A stretch of DNA of 64,000 nt from Aurantiochytrium sp. KH105. Taxonomy: Eukaryota; Sar; Bigyra; Thraustochytrida; Thraustochytriidae. The notes beneath the pieces are model-generated. The model did no database searches. It was given only the letters and a program-made list of their open reading frames with translations, and was not told the origin of the DNA. The position numbers and the translations under genes were made by a program. The stretch spans positions 124,001-188,000 of the forward strand of contig BGKB01000124.1 of assembly GCA_003116975.1 (NCBI GenBank). Reading direction: 5' to 3'. Below are positions 1-8,686 of this stretch, in pieces (position 1 is the stretch's first letter; the number at the start of each line of letters is the position of its first letter).

Positions 1-117
1 CGAGCAGATCCCGGACCTTCTGGCAAGTCTGTTTCACATGGTGGGAATGAGGAATCCCCATCTGCGCAAAAGGATCCATCCAATGAATCAGCCAACGGCG
101 CCTTGGCACAAGTTTAG
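1..117 (+). CDS. Possible C-terminal end of an upstream gene (partial)
   Basis: From base 1 the first frame is open for 38 codons and ends at TAG (115-117). The peptide is rich in Ser, Gly, Asn, Glu and Pro (for example SHGGNEESPSAQKDP), as expected for a disordered tail. The second frame is also open, to base 226, but it runs through a poly-T tract and gives a hydrophobic tail, so I prefer the first. Neither shows a recognisable domain, and the choice of frame is a guess. Confidence 0.3.
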   Translation, partial: RADPGPSGKSVSHGGNEESPSAQKDPSNESANGALAQV

Positions 118-595
118 CTGCGCAATCGAGGCTCAATACAAGCTTTTGTCTCCGCTCCCCTCTCCTCGGCCCTCTTTTGTCCTTTTTTTTTTTTCCTCGT
201 TTGTAGCTATACCCGTCGGGTTTTAAAAATTCAAAAACTTGTTGTAGGTTACCTAACTCCTCGCGAATTCCTGTTTTCATATTAATTCGAGGCCATTGAC
301 AATTCACCCTATCCTCTGATACCCCCTTTCACCTCCTTTCCTTCAGGCAGAACCAAGCAAAACTGTGAACAGACATTTCCTTTTCATTCTCTTTCTCTTT
401 CGACTTTTATTCCTATCGCTATAATACGTTTCCCGTGGCTGCTGACGGCTTGGGAGAAAAACTAAGGGCGCGAGGTCCGCTCGCTCGCGTCAGCAGGACT
501 CCTTGCCTCTTTCCATTCTTCCTCCCTTTCAATCTTGCTTTGCACACCATCCGCAGACTTCGCGCCGATATAAATCATCATCATCATCACCATTA
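118..595. other. Intergenic, T-rich 3' flank
   Basis: No gene is seen. The stretch is AT-richer than its surroundings, with a poly-T run near 186-195 and CT-rich tracts. It lies downstream of the possible partial gene and downstream of the minus-strand RRP45 stop, so it is probably shared 3' flank. A CAT-rich tract at about 576-595 adjoins the RRP45 stop. Confidence 0.5.
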
Positions 596-1465
596 TCAAG
601 AAGACACAGTCGAGTCGGAAATCACCTTACACAAGAACGCAGAGCGCTCGGCTGCCAGAGAGACCAGACGTGCGAGCTGCGCAGGCTCGAGGGCAGGCGA
701 GCCAAATTTGTGGACGCCGCAAATCTCGCGGTGCGCATTGACAATGACAGTCAGTTTGCCGTCCTGCGCAAGCTCCTCGCGATCTGTGGGATCGAGCAGA
801 AAGAACTTTTCCTGGTCCTTGGTCACCTCAGAGTCGCCATCAATGTCTTCTGAGCGAAAGAGAGCAAAGGAAATTGCCAGAGGCGTGTGATGAACGCTCA
901 GAGGCACCGGTTCACGGTCTTCGAGATCAAAAATTTTGACCGTGTTTCCGACGACAGAAACGTCCGGGCGGCGGTAATGGCAAAGAGCCCCAAAGGCCGC
1001 CAAACAGCCGCAATCGGCAATGTTGCCAGCATCATTGATGATACTCACATCCACCTGAATGCACCAAACTTTGCGGCCTGCCACGATGCACAGACCTTCG
1101 AGGTCGATGGTGCGGGACTCGAGCAGAGCGTTTTCCAAAAGCGTCGAAACCTGCGCAGCCTCGAGGCCCATGTTTCTCCGCTGCGAGGCATCCCAGTCCT
1201 CGCGGCCCATGGCGGACAGCACGACATTGACGCGGAGAATGCCTTCGTTCGGGCGATCTGCGAACGGGGCCACGGGGCTGGCGCTCACCACTGCGAGCGT
1301 GCACGTGTCCCCGAGCCGAGCCTCGCACTGCGCCTGGCCCGTGGCGCGGTTGCGTTGCACCTTGAGCTCCACGTCGCGGCCCATGTTCGCCTCGCGGCCG
1401 TCGCCGCGGAACCTGCCCAGCCTGCGAATGAACGCCTTCTCCACGTCCGACTGCGCGCCCATCAT
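596..1465 (-). CDS. EXOSC9: Exosome complex component RRP45 (EXOSC9), RNase PH-like
   Basis: This 289-residue protein is a subunit of the nine-member ring of the RNA exosome, which degrades and trims RNA in nucleus and cytoplasm. It shows the RNase PH fold along most of its length: FIRRLGRFRGDGRE near residue 13, the NEGILRVNVVLS strand near 80, and a run very like animal RRP45 (CIVAGRKVWCIQVDV, then DAGNIADCG, then CHYRRPDVSVVGN, then LSVHHTPLAISF). The C-terminal NAHREICGV motif is also typical. Eukaryotic RRP45 is a structural, non-catalytic subunit. Two adjacent ATGs (1465 and 1462) open the conserved part. A further ATG-less extension of the frame upstream is ignored. The gene is divergent from the dihydrouridine synthase. 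Confidence 0.93.
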   Translation of the reverse strand: MMGAQSDVEKAFIRRLGRFRGDGREANMGRDVELKVQRNRATGQAQCEARLGDTCTLAVVSASPVAPFADRPNEGILRVNVVLSAMGREDWDASQRRNMGLEAAQVSTLLENALLESRTIDLEGLCIVAGRKVWCIQVDVSIINDAGNIADCGCLAAFGALCHYRRPDVSVVGNTVKIFDLEDREPVPLSVHHTPLAISFALFRSEDIDGDSEVTKDQEKFFLLDPTDREELAQDGKLTVIVNAHREICGVHKFGSPALEPAQLARLVSLAAERSAFLCKVISDSTVSS

Positions 1466-1801
1466 CGTCTCCGCCTTCTCCGCGCCGCGCCTCTCCCGGT
1501 CTGCGCGCAGCCTCCGCGGCCGCCGCGCCCCTGCTCCGTCGCGCGAGCCCTTCCTCAGGCTCGGGGTCTGCGCGCCTGCCGCCACCAACAGCTCGGCTGT
1601 GATGACCAAAAATGAGGAATAAATTTGCGCAACGCATTTTGTATGCGCAACGCATTTTGCATCCCAGAGCGAGCGCGACTTGCCCGCCAGTCTTTCTGTC
1701 AAAAAGAAAAAAGGCTGACTTGCGGGCGCTGCATTCCCGACTTTGCGGGCGCGAGAAATACCGTGCTTTTCCATTGCCGGCACGCTTTGCAAGTGGTGGG
1801 T

Positions 1802-1828
1802 GGCGAGGCGAGGCGAGGCGAGGCGAGC
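1802..1828. repeat. GGCGA pentamer microsatellite
   Basis: About five perfect GGCGA/GCGAG units lie in the divergent promoter region between RRP45 and the Dus gene. Length instability here would alter the 5' UTR of the Dus gene if transcription starts upstream. Confidence 0.7.
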
Positions 1829-1914
1829 AAAGGCCCATCAGGAGCGAGAGACCCGCGCGCACCGGCACGGCGTGCGAGCGAGGGGAGAGCGCGAGCGCCG
1901 CGAAGGGCTCGTCG

Positions 1915-3363
1915 ATGCGCTCGGCGTGGACTCGAGCGAGCGCTTTGCTGTGTGGAGGAAACGCGCGGGCAGTGGGAAGCGCGCAGACGAGGACGAGGAC
2001 GCGAGACGCGGCGAGAATGGCGACGACCGCCGAAGGCAGCTGCCGGGCCAGGCCGGAACTGTCGGTGGCGCCCATGATGGCGTGGACGACGAGGCACCAG
2101 CGATTCATGGCGCGAATTCTGGCGCCCACCATGACGCTGTGGACAGAGATGGTCGTCGACCAGACCGTCGTGCACTGCGGCGATAAATTATGGCAGCACT
2201 TTGGACACGACGACACCGAGCACCCTCTTGTGCTGCAGCTCGGCGGGAACAGTGTCGAGGCCATGCGACAAAGTGCCGAACTTGCGAACGAGTGGGGATT
2301 TGACGAGATCAACCTCAATGTCGGCTGCCCGAGCAAGACGGTCGCGCAAAAAAATGCCTTTGGCGCCAGTCTCATGCTCAGACCTGAACTCGTACGCGAG
2401 ATCATCACCACCATGCAGTCTGTCTCAAGCGTGCCTGTCACCGTCAAATGCCGCCTTGGCGTCGATGATCAAGACGACTATGCATTTCTGTATAATTTTG
2501 TGGCATCCATCCCCGAGTGCGACCATTTCATTGTCCACGCGCGAAAGGCACTGCTCAACGGCATCAACACGCGCCAGAACCGCGCCGTACCACCGCTCAT
2601 CTATGAGAGGGTATACAAGCTCTGTGAGGACTTTCCGGACAAAAAGTTCTCCATCAACGGCGGAATCGCGTCCGTAAAGGATGTCCAAGCCGTTTTGGAG
2701 GCCGAGCCGCGCTTGCACGGTGTCATGTTGGGTCGTGCCGCGTATCGGAACCCGTGCTTGCTCACGAACCTAGAGTACCACATCCTTGGCAATGAAAGCG
2801 TTGCTTCGCTTACTCGTCGCGAGGTCTTTGACCGCTACGCAGAATACGCGATCGAAATGTCGAAAAAGGGCTATCGCACGCGAGACATCGTCGCACCTCT
2901 GGGCAATCTTCTTGCGGAGCAGCAGTTCAGCAAGTCTTTTCGCAAGGTGCTCATGTGCAGCGACAAGCCCAAGGGCGAGCGCAACCCTCCGATGGAGGAC
3001 CTTCTCCAAGAAGCGCGCGCCTGTCTCTCGGACGAGATCCTCGACAAGCCCATCGTCGACGTGAGCCTCGATCATCACATCGTCGCTGGCCGCACGCCCC
3101 TTGCGGGCCTCGGCGAGTGTGGCGAGGCGGACTCCGATGATGCCTCTTCGGTTTCCTCTTCTTCTGTTCGTGACGTGGCCGCGTCACCGTCTGCGTCCAC
3201 GTCGGGTACCCATTCGGACAACGACGATGTCAACAACACCAACACAGAAAACACAGAAAACGATGTCGCACACCTTGGGGGTCCCCGCGCGGACCCTGAG
3301 GGCTCAGACGTTTCGTGTCCCCAGAGCGAGGTCGAGCCTCGTGCACAGGTCCCGGCAAGCTGA
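1915..3363 (+). CDS. dusA: tRNA-dihydrouridine synthase, DusA type
   Basis: An FMN enzyme that reduces uridines in the tRNA D-loop using NADPH. The order of motifs is that of bacterial DusA (which targets U20/U20a) rather than eukaryotic Dus1-4: SVAPMMAWTTRHQRFMARI, EHPLVLQLGG, INLNVGCPS (with the catalytic Cys), TVKCRLGVDDQDDY, HARKALLNG, and SINGG followed by GVMLGRAAYRNP. DusA-type proteins also occur in plants and algae. The ATG at 1915 gives 482 residues with an Arg/Ala/Ser-rich leader resembling an organelle presequence. An ATG at 2017 would remove it, and one at 1612 would add an unlikely extension. The last 120 or so residues form an acidic, Ser/Asn/Thr-rich tail absent from bacterial DusA. 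Organelle import is inferred, not shown. Confidence 0.9.
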   Translation: MRSAWTRASALLCGGNARAVGSAQTRTRTRDAARMATTAEGSCRARPELSVAPMMAWTTRHQRFMARILAPTMTLWTEMVVDQTVVHCGDKLWQHFGHDDTEHPLVLQLGGNSVEAMRQSAELANEWGFDEINLNVGCPSKTVAQKNAFGASLMLRPELVREIITTMQSVSSVPVTVKCRLGVDDQDDYAFLYNFVASIPECDHFIVHARKALLNGINTRQNRAVPPLIYERVYKLCEDFPDKKFSINGGIASVKDVQAVLEAEPRLHGVMLGRAAYRNPCLLTNLEYHILGNESVASLTRREVFDRYAEYAIEMSKKGYRTRDIVAPLGNLLAEQQFSKSFRKVLMCSDKPKGERNPPMEDLLQEARACLSDEILDKPIVDVSLDHHIVAGRTPLAGLGECGEADSDDASSVSSSSVRDVAASPSASTSGTHSDNDDVNNTNTENTENDVAHLGGPRADPEGSDVSCPQSEVEPRAQVPAS

Positions 3364-3537
3364 TCTGCACATAGAGGCGGGCGGGCAGGCGGACGGGCCA
3401 GGCAGGGCAGGGCAGGCAAGCACGGAGTCCGACTTGTCCCGAAGACTCTGACGCACGCGCGCACGCTCCTCAAGCCGCGCAAGCCTACTTTGTTTTTCTC
3501 ACGCTCTTCGTAGTGCGTGTGGCAGTAGTAGAAGTAG

Positions 3538-4062
3538 ATGGGAGAACTCGCATCTGGACCAAGCGACAACATGACTCTCGACGTAGGCTTTGGCCTAGAT
3601 CTGTGTGGAGAGCGCGGGCGCGAGCGCGAGCTGCAGCCACGCAAAGACACGCAGACGGAACTTGACTCGGGCAAGGACGCCAAGGAAGCTCTCGATGACG
3701 AGCGTTGCACCGCCGAGGTTCTTCGCGGCATTCCACTCGAGCTCGTCCACCAGGTGGCACAGTATCTCGATGGCCGAGACTTTGTGCGGCTCGCCATGTG
3801 TTCAAAGCCCACGAGCGTTATGGTTCGAGGATGGACACGTTTATGGCGCGAGCAGATCATGAAGTTTGCTCTTGGTCACGAGGCTGAGCTCATTTTGAGA
3901 AAGGAACAAGCGATGTCTTGGCCTGCCATTTATGCCCGACTTTGGTGCCACGAAAACAAGCGATGTGTGCATTGCGCGCAGCCGTGCGAGCGCCCAGAGC
4001 TTCCCACCAAGGTTCCTAAATCCGCGCGGCCTCTCTGTTTGTGGGCAAAGAGATTCGTCTGA
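3538..4062 (+). CDS. Small F-box protein
   Basis: A 174-residue protein with an F-box of the usual form at about residues 62-110: LRGIPLELVHQVAQYLDGRDFVRLAMCSK, then a Trp-rich segment LWREQIMKF. F-box proteins normally bind SKP1 and bring substrates to SCF ubiquitin ligases. No repeat-type substrate-binding domain follows. The C-terminus has a Cys pair (RCVHCAQPC) that might bind metal. It lies 175 bp downstream of the Dus gene on the same strand. The start is the first ATG of the frame, and an alternative at 3571 would lose only 11 residues. The substrate is unknown. Confidence 0.75.
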   Translation: MGELASGPSDNMTLDVGFGLDLCGERGRERELQPRKDTQTELDSGKDAKEALDDERCTAEVLRGIPLELVHQVAQYLDGRDFVRLAMCSKPTSVMVRGWTRLWREQIMKFALGHEAELILRKEQAMSWPAIYARLWCHENKRCVHCAQPCERPELPTKVPKSARPLCLWAKRFV

Positions 4063-4458
4063 TGAAGAAAGGGAAACATGTACATCACAATCACAATCAA
4101 ACCCATCCATCCATCTTTTCAGCATCGTTTTCAGAGTGGATAGCTTCGGCCGCGCCATCGCATAAACCCTGCTTTGTCGCATTTTTTCAATTTCTCTGGT
4201 CTAGCTGTCAATCTACCGGCAAGCACGCGAAAGCATTCGAGTGGAATTTTTTTTTTTTCCACAAACACGCGTGAGCTTTTTGACGCACACTTATTACTTT
4301 CCCACCAAATATGGAACACCTCTCTACGTCGGCATTTTTTCTTCGTCTGGCCGTTCACTGACAAAGAGGTCGACGCTGCTTTGACAAATCGATCGTGGAT
4401 GACACGGTTGCCAGCTTGCCTGGATAATATAGGGTCGGCCCGTAGAAACGAATATGGC
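4063..4458. other. Convergent intergenic spacer
   Basis: No gene recognised. It separates the 3' ends of the F-box gene and VPS39. It is AT-richer than the genes and has short poly-T tracts near 4247-4260 and 4336-4343, consistent with 3' processing signals. Confidence 0.5.
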
Positions 4459-7400
4459 TCATGATTTGTCGACTTTTGCGTCTGGGAGAGTCTCCGGGTC
4501 AAAACCAACGTCGCGGAGACATGCATAATGAACCACTGCACCACTCGGAAGCCGCGCCACGGCCTGGCCATCGAGAAATTGGCGTTTACATTTGGGACTC
4601 GCGCATATGGAGGTCCGCGTCACGACCGAGTACCTTTTACGAAGGCGTGCCAACGACTGCCGCGCAGACACCTCTTCCTTCTTGAGTAACTGTTTAATGA
4701 CTTGCGTATCACGGAAACGCGATTCTTGATGACAAAATGTCGCCCTGAGAAACGGCTGCAAGTCTGCTAACGAAAGACTTGCTGGCATCAAGTCGAGCAC
4801 CTTGGCTGCATCGACCTCACGCGGATGTCGCTCCGTAAGACGAAGTGCATCATCTACGTTACCTGCGCCAATCATGGTCTGCACCAAGAGAGGGAATACC
4901 TCATCAGCACCGGCCTTGCCCGATTTATGCACACGAGCACAGTACGCCTCGGCGCGGTCAAGAGACTTTAATTCATCCACGTAAACACGAAGAGCCTCCG
5001 CGTGGCGACCCAATCGACCGAGAACCAGCGCATACGCTGCATAATGCGAGGTTCCTTCGAGCTCCGATGCTAGAACGCTCGCGTTCAGATGCTTGGCCTT
5101 CTCCAAGAAAGTCAGCAGCTTTTGCTCCGTCCCCGTGGTCGCGCGTCCAGCTTCCTCAAGGTGTTCCATGTGTCGCAGATACAGAGAAGCCAGCTTATTG
5201 GATTCCGCAGGCTGGAGGCCACCTGTCTGCTCGATCGCGTATTCCAAGTACGCAATGGCAATCGGCTCCTCGAGTGTTTCCCCTGACTCGCGAGATTCCT
5301 TACGTGCCGCCTCGTCGAGGTCTTCCAAGGTACTTACTACGTGCGCTGGATCGAGCGGTTTAATGTGCGGCGCAGGTTTGAAAATTTCCAGGGCGTCGCG
5401 CGGCACGCAGGCATTCACGACCCACCTTGCGTGCGCGAGGACAATCTTTTCATGCGCTGCACCAAGCCTTCGCAGGTATTCAATCGTTCTCGAAACGTAC
5501 GGCGAGCTTACAGCGCGACCTCGTCGAGCGTATTTCCGCCGCCCTTGCTTGGGTAGGACTCCACCTTCGTTTTGTTCAAGCTTGTGGAGCCAATTGAGAG
5601 CGCTCTCATGCTGGCCTTTGCCAAAATATAGCCACAGCAAGGTTTCCCACGACTCTGGGTACTGCAAGAGGAGCTGCTCGCAGGACTCCACAGAGCACCA
5701 GTTCTCTTCCCGGAGGAAACGCATCTTTTGATCTCGTACATGAGCCATCATAGCTCGCATCTCGGCAGACTCCAAGGCAGATGGAGACCCAGGCGATCCG
5801 GGCGTCTTTCCTGCACCTCTTCCTCCTCGTCCTCCAAGAGCACCAGCTGCCGATCGAGAGCGCTCGCCTGGCGGAGAGCCTGCCGTCGCGTCACACAGAA
5901 CAAAGGCGCGCAAAATGAGGTCGTCCACCGTGCTCAACGTTTCGACAATGATGCCGTCAATTGAGGCCAGGACACGCGACTCCGCGCTCGATTCTTTGTC
6001 CTTGTTTGCGCCCACCATGAGTTGCGCGCGCATAGCCAAGAGCTCGCGTCTATGCTCGAGCGCAAAAGGCAAAAACACACTTAAAAGAGCAAGTGCGAAC
6101 TCAGCGCCACGGAGGAAACATAAATCAGGCGTCGATTCCACGATCGAACTTTGCACAACGTACTCGGGCTCGAAATCGATCGCCAGTATAGGCGGCGAGG
6201 CGCTCGAAGTTGGAGCGTTTGTGCCGCGAGCTGCGCGCAAGTGACCATGATATAGCTCCCCCAGCTCGGTGCGCAGGTCAGCAAGATTAAGTGAGGTCGT
6301 CACAGCAGCTTCGGGGCTGTCAAAAAGATCAGAGCGCGCAAAAAGCATCACCACAAAATCAATTGGGAGTCTCCCCGTCGCCTTTGCGCCCTCGAGAAGC
6401 TGCCCAGCCCGCCTGAAATCCCGGCGCGGCGCGCACTCTCGAAAGTAAAAGAGCGCTGCGCGAGCTCTTGCATCTGCTTGCATGAGGCGCAGCCCTTGTG
6501 CAGTGACCCCGGCACCTGGGTAGGTCGCGGGAACAATGCTGGTCCCAGGCCGGTCCCATGCGGCCAGACCAGCGGCATCGCAGAGCTCCAGAGCGAATGT
6601 GAGCTTGCGCTCGTCAGGTTCGATCTCGAGGAGAGACTTGAGCATTTCCGGGAGCGTCCGAAGCAAAAGTACGTGCACATACTTTTCGCTCGCAAGGAAA
6701 ACTGCGGTCCTGCGAGCGTATGCGTGGGTTTGCGCTTCCTTCGCATTCACAGCAAACGATGGACCACTCAAGCGATCAGTTGTTTTCACTGCAATGGTAC
6801 ACCCTGGCAGTGTCAGCACCTGGGTGCGTCTGCAGCTGGAAGCGAGATGGATCTCAATTTTGCGATGCAATGCCCCCACAATAAAAGGCTGGCATGATGC
6901 GACGGCAAGCGGAACTTCGCTCCAGCTCACACATTCACCCGTGTCGACAGTGCTAGCGTAGCGTGATGGCGCTTCAGAGGTTTCGGAATACTCGTTTGTA
7001 CGAGACGACGATGCCATGCCACGGCGCGAGGGCAGGCCATCAAATCCCACAAAGAAACCCTGATCATCCTTGCATAAAAGAACCTCCCCTCGACTCGAGT
7101 CTTGGACGTCTGGGCTTCGAGTCCAGGTGCTTGACCCGCCGTCAGAGCTATTTCCCTCTTGCGAGTGAAGGTCGCCGTTGGCTTCCGTCGATGCCGAAGG
7201 GGTGATATTGATTCGCGGAGCGCTCCGCACGTCGCACATGAGCGGGTGTTTGCGTCCTCCCGTACGCATTCGAGGACGCTTCTGTTCTGCGCCCGTCTGC
7301 ACATCGTAGAAAGTGTAATCTTTGGCAAAGCCCACGCAAATTTGGTCCGGTCCGGCCCATCGCATTGATCGCGCTGTTTCGGCCATGGGAAGTTGTCGCA

Positions 7401-8184
7401 CAATGCGAAACTTGCCCACGCGGGGAGCCGCACCCCCGCCGCCATTGTTACTGTTGGAGTTGCTGCTTGCGGCGGGCGCGTTGCTGCTACTATTACTATT
7501 GTTGTTATCACGAGACACTTTATAGAGGAGAACGACAATGAGACGCTTGAAGGCCACGCAAAGGAAGTCGCTCTCTGGATCTGGGGCATAGCAGACAACA
7601 GATCGCGACGAAAGCAAATCATTTGCGCCGAGCTCGGCCGTGATGGCCTCTGTTGGTCCATGCGTCACGGTCTGCAGCAATGGTTCGCCCCCAAAGTGGT
7701 GTGCGACTAAATTTCCGTCCAGCACGCTGAGAAGAATACCCCATTTTTCGACGAATTGTAGCTGGCTCACAGCCTTTTTCGAGGGATTGAACCTCTTGAG
7801 AGCCACGCGAAGTCGCAGCGAGACATTTTCGCTGGTCATGTCAGTCTGTGACGCTGCAGAGCTTGGCTGGCGGTTCTCATACACATAGAGCGCACCGTCT
7901 GCAGTGCCCACGAAGAGCGTGATTCTCTCCAGAGGCGTGACATCCATGTCAACCCAGTCGCCGCCTTGAGTTCTCGGGCCGCCTTGATCGGCCTTGTCGC
8001 TCTGGCCATGATCGCCCCCGGCCTTGCCGGCCTTGGAGGGCGGGGCTCCCTGCGTGAGCACGGCGAGGCTTTCAATGCGCGCGCCCACGGGCGGCTGCAG
8101 AGTCTCCGCGCGAAAACACGCCGTCTGAACAGGCCGTCCATCTTCCGGCCCGGCCCCGCCGAGGGCCGCGCCCCCGCCCAGCAT
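4459..8184 (-). CDS. VPS39: VPS39/VAM6-like HOPS subunit
   Basis: A 1,241-residue protein of the HOPS tether, which joins Rab7-positive late endosomes to vacuole or lysosome. The N-terminal third reads as a citron-homology beta-propeller (LFVGTADGALYVYE, LQFVEKWGILLSVLDGNLVAHH, VVCYAPDPESDFLCVAFKR). A helical clathrin-repeat solenoid follows. The C-terminus is diagnostic: AKVLDLMPASLSLADLQPFL, then a zinc-binding Vps39 domain (CASPKCKRQF, then LPSGAVVHYACLR). The closest relative outside VPS39 would be TGFBRAP1/VPS3, but the terminal domain fits VPS39 better. It is about 350 residues longer than human VPS39. The extra length includes an Asn/Ser/Gly-rich insert near residue 230 and a Ser/Gly/Arg-rich insert near 780-820. 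The start is the only upstream ATG in frame. Confidence 0.88.
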   Translation of the reverse strand: MLGGGAALGGAGPEDGRPVQTACFRAETLQPPVGARIESLAVLTQGAPPSKAGKAGGDHGQSDKADQGGPRTQGGDWVDMDVTPLERITLFVGTADGALYVYENRQPSSAASQTDMTSENVSLRLRVALKRFNPSKKAVSQLQFVEKWGILLSVLDGNLVAHHFGGEPLLQTVTHGPTEAITAELGANDLLSSRSVVCYAPDPESDFLCVAFKRLIVVLLYKVSRDNNNSNSSSNAPAASSNSNSNNGGGGAAPRVGKFRIVRQLPMAETARSMRWAGPDQICVGFAKDYTFYDVQTGAEQKRPRMRTGGRKHPLMCDVRSAPRINITPSASTEANGDLHSQEGNSSDGGSSTWTRSPDVQDSSRGEVLLCKDDQGFFVGFDGLPSRRGMASSSRTNEYSETSEAPSRYASTVDTGECVSWSEVPLAVASCQPFIVGALHRKIEIHLASSCRRTQVLTLPGCTIAVKTTDRLSGPSFAVNAKEAQTHAYARRTAVFLASEKYVHVLLLRTLPEMLKSLLEIEPDERKLTFALELCDAAGLAAWDRPGTSIVPATYPGAGVTAQGLRLMQADARARAALFYFRECAPRRDFRRAGQLLEGAKATGRLPIDFVVMLFARSDLFDSPEAAVTTSLNLADLRTELGELYHGHLRAARGTNAPTSSASPPILAIDFEPEYVVQSSIVESTPDLCFLRGAEFALALLSVFLPFALEHRRELLAMRAQLMVGANKDKESSAESRVLASIDGIIVETLSTVDDLILRAFVLCDATAGSPPGERSRSAAGALGGRGGRGAGKTPGSPGSPSALESAEMRAMMAHVRDQKMRFLREENWCSVESCEQLLLQYPESWETLLWLYFGKGQHESALNWLHKLEQNEGGVLPKQGRRKYARRGRAVSSPYVSRTIEYLRRLGAAHEKIVLAHARWVVNACVPRDALEIFKPAPHIKPLDPAHVVSTLEDLDEAARKESRESGETLEEPIAIAYLEYAIEQTGGLQPAESNKLASLYLRHMEHLEEAGRATTGTEQKLLTFLEKAKHLNASVLASELEGTSHYAAYALVLGRLGRHAEALRVYVDELKSLDRAEAYCARVHKSGKAGADEVFPLLVQTMIGAGNVDDALRLTERHPREVDAAKVLDLMPASLSLADLQPFLRATFCHQESRFRDTQVIKQLLKKEEVSARQSLARLRKRYSVVTRTSICASPKCKRQFLDGQAVARLPSGAVVHYACLRDVGFDPETLPDAKVDKS

Positions 8185-8686
8185 CGCAGCGCCCGCGCCC
8201 CGCGCGCCTTGCGCGTGAAGCGAGCCTCTCGGATCTTCGCGTTATGCTTGCTGTTGCTTCGCAGGCGGTTGTTCTTCCCCTGCCCTTTTATTATTTCGCT
8301 TCACCAGCACATGGCCTGTTTATTATTTAAAAAAAAGCATTCTTTGTATTGGCCTATTGTCTCGGAGAGCCGCGCGGAGTTTTGCTCGACTGTGTGTGGA
8401 CTATACTCGACTTTCCCGTCCCACGGTGCAAGTCAAGAATGGACGGAGTTCGCCGCGGGAAAAGGTAAAGTTGATCTCGAGCGAAGAAGAAAGGCCAAAC
8501 CCGAACTCGAAGCGTGGGCGAAGGGCCGGGGGGTGGAAGGGGCCGCAGGAGGCTCGTGCCGCCCAGGTGGCCCCCGCGCGGCGGGCACTCCGCAAGTTCA
8601 ATCCGAATTCGCGCGTTGCTCGCTTGCTCGCGCGGCTTTTGTCGACGTATCGCGTGGGCGACGCCGACCTTGCAGGGTTTGAAAGC
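8185..8686. other. Divergent promoter region, VPS39 / repeat-protein gene
   Basis: About 500 bp between two divergent start codons. The plus-strand frame is open from about 8357 but has no ATG until 8687, and its composition (Arg/Ala-rich) looks like translated UTR. No other gene is seen. It includes an AT-rich patch at about 8290-8350. Confidence 0.5.

Noticed and set aside
1032-2447. 471-codon open frame on the minus strand across RRP45 and the Dus gene
   Set aside because: It overlaps two recognised genes in other frames, its product is Arg/Ser/His/Gly-rich without domain, and it is explained by GC-rich codon shadows.
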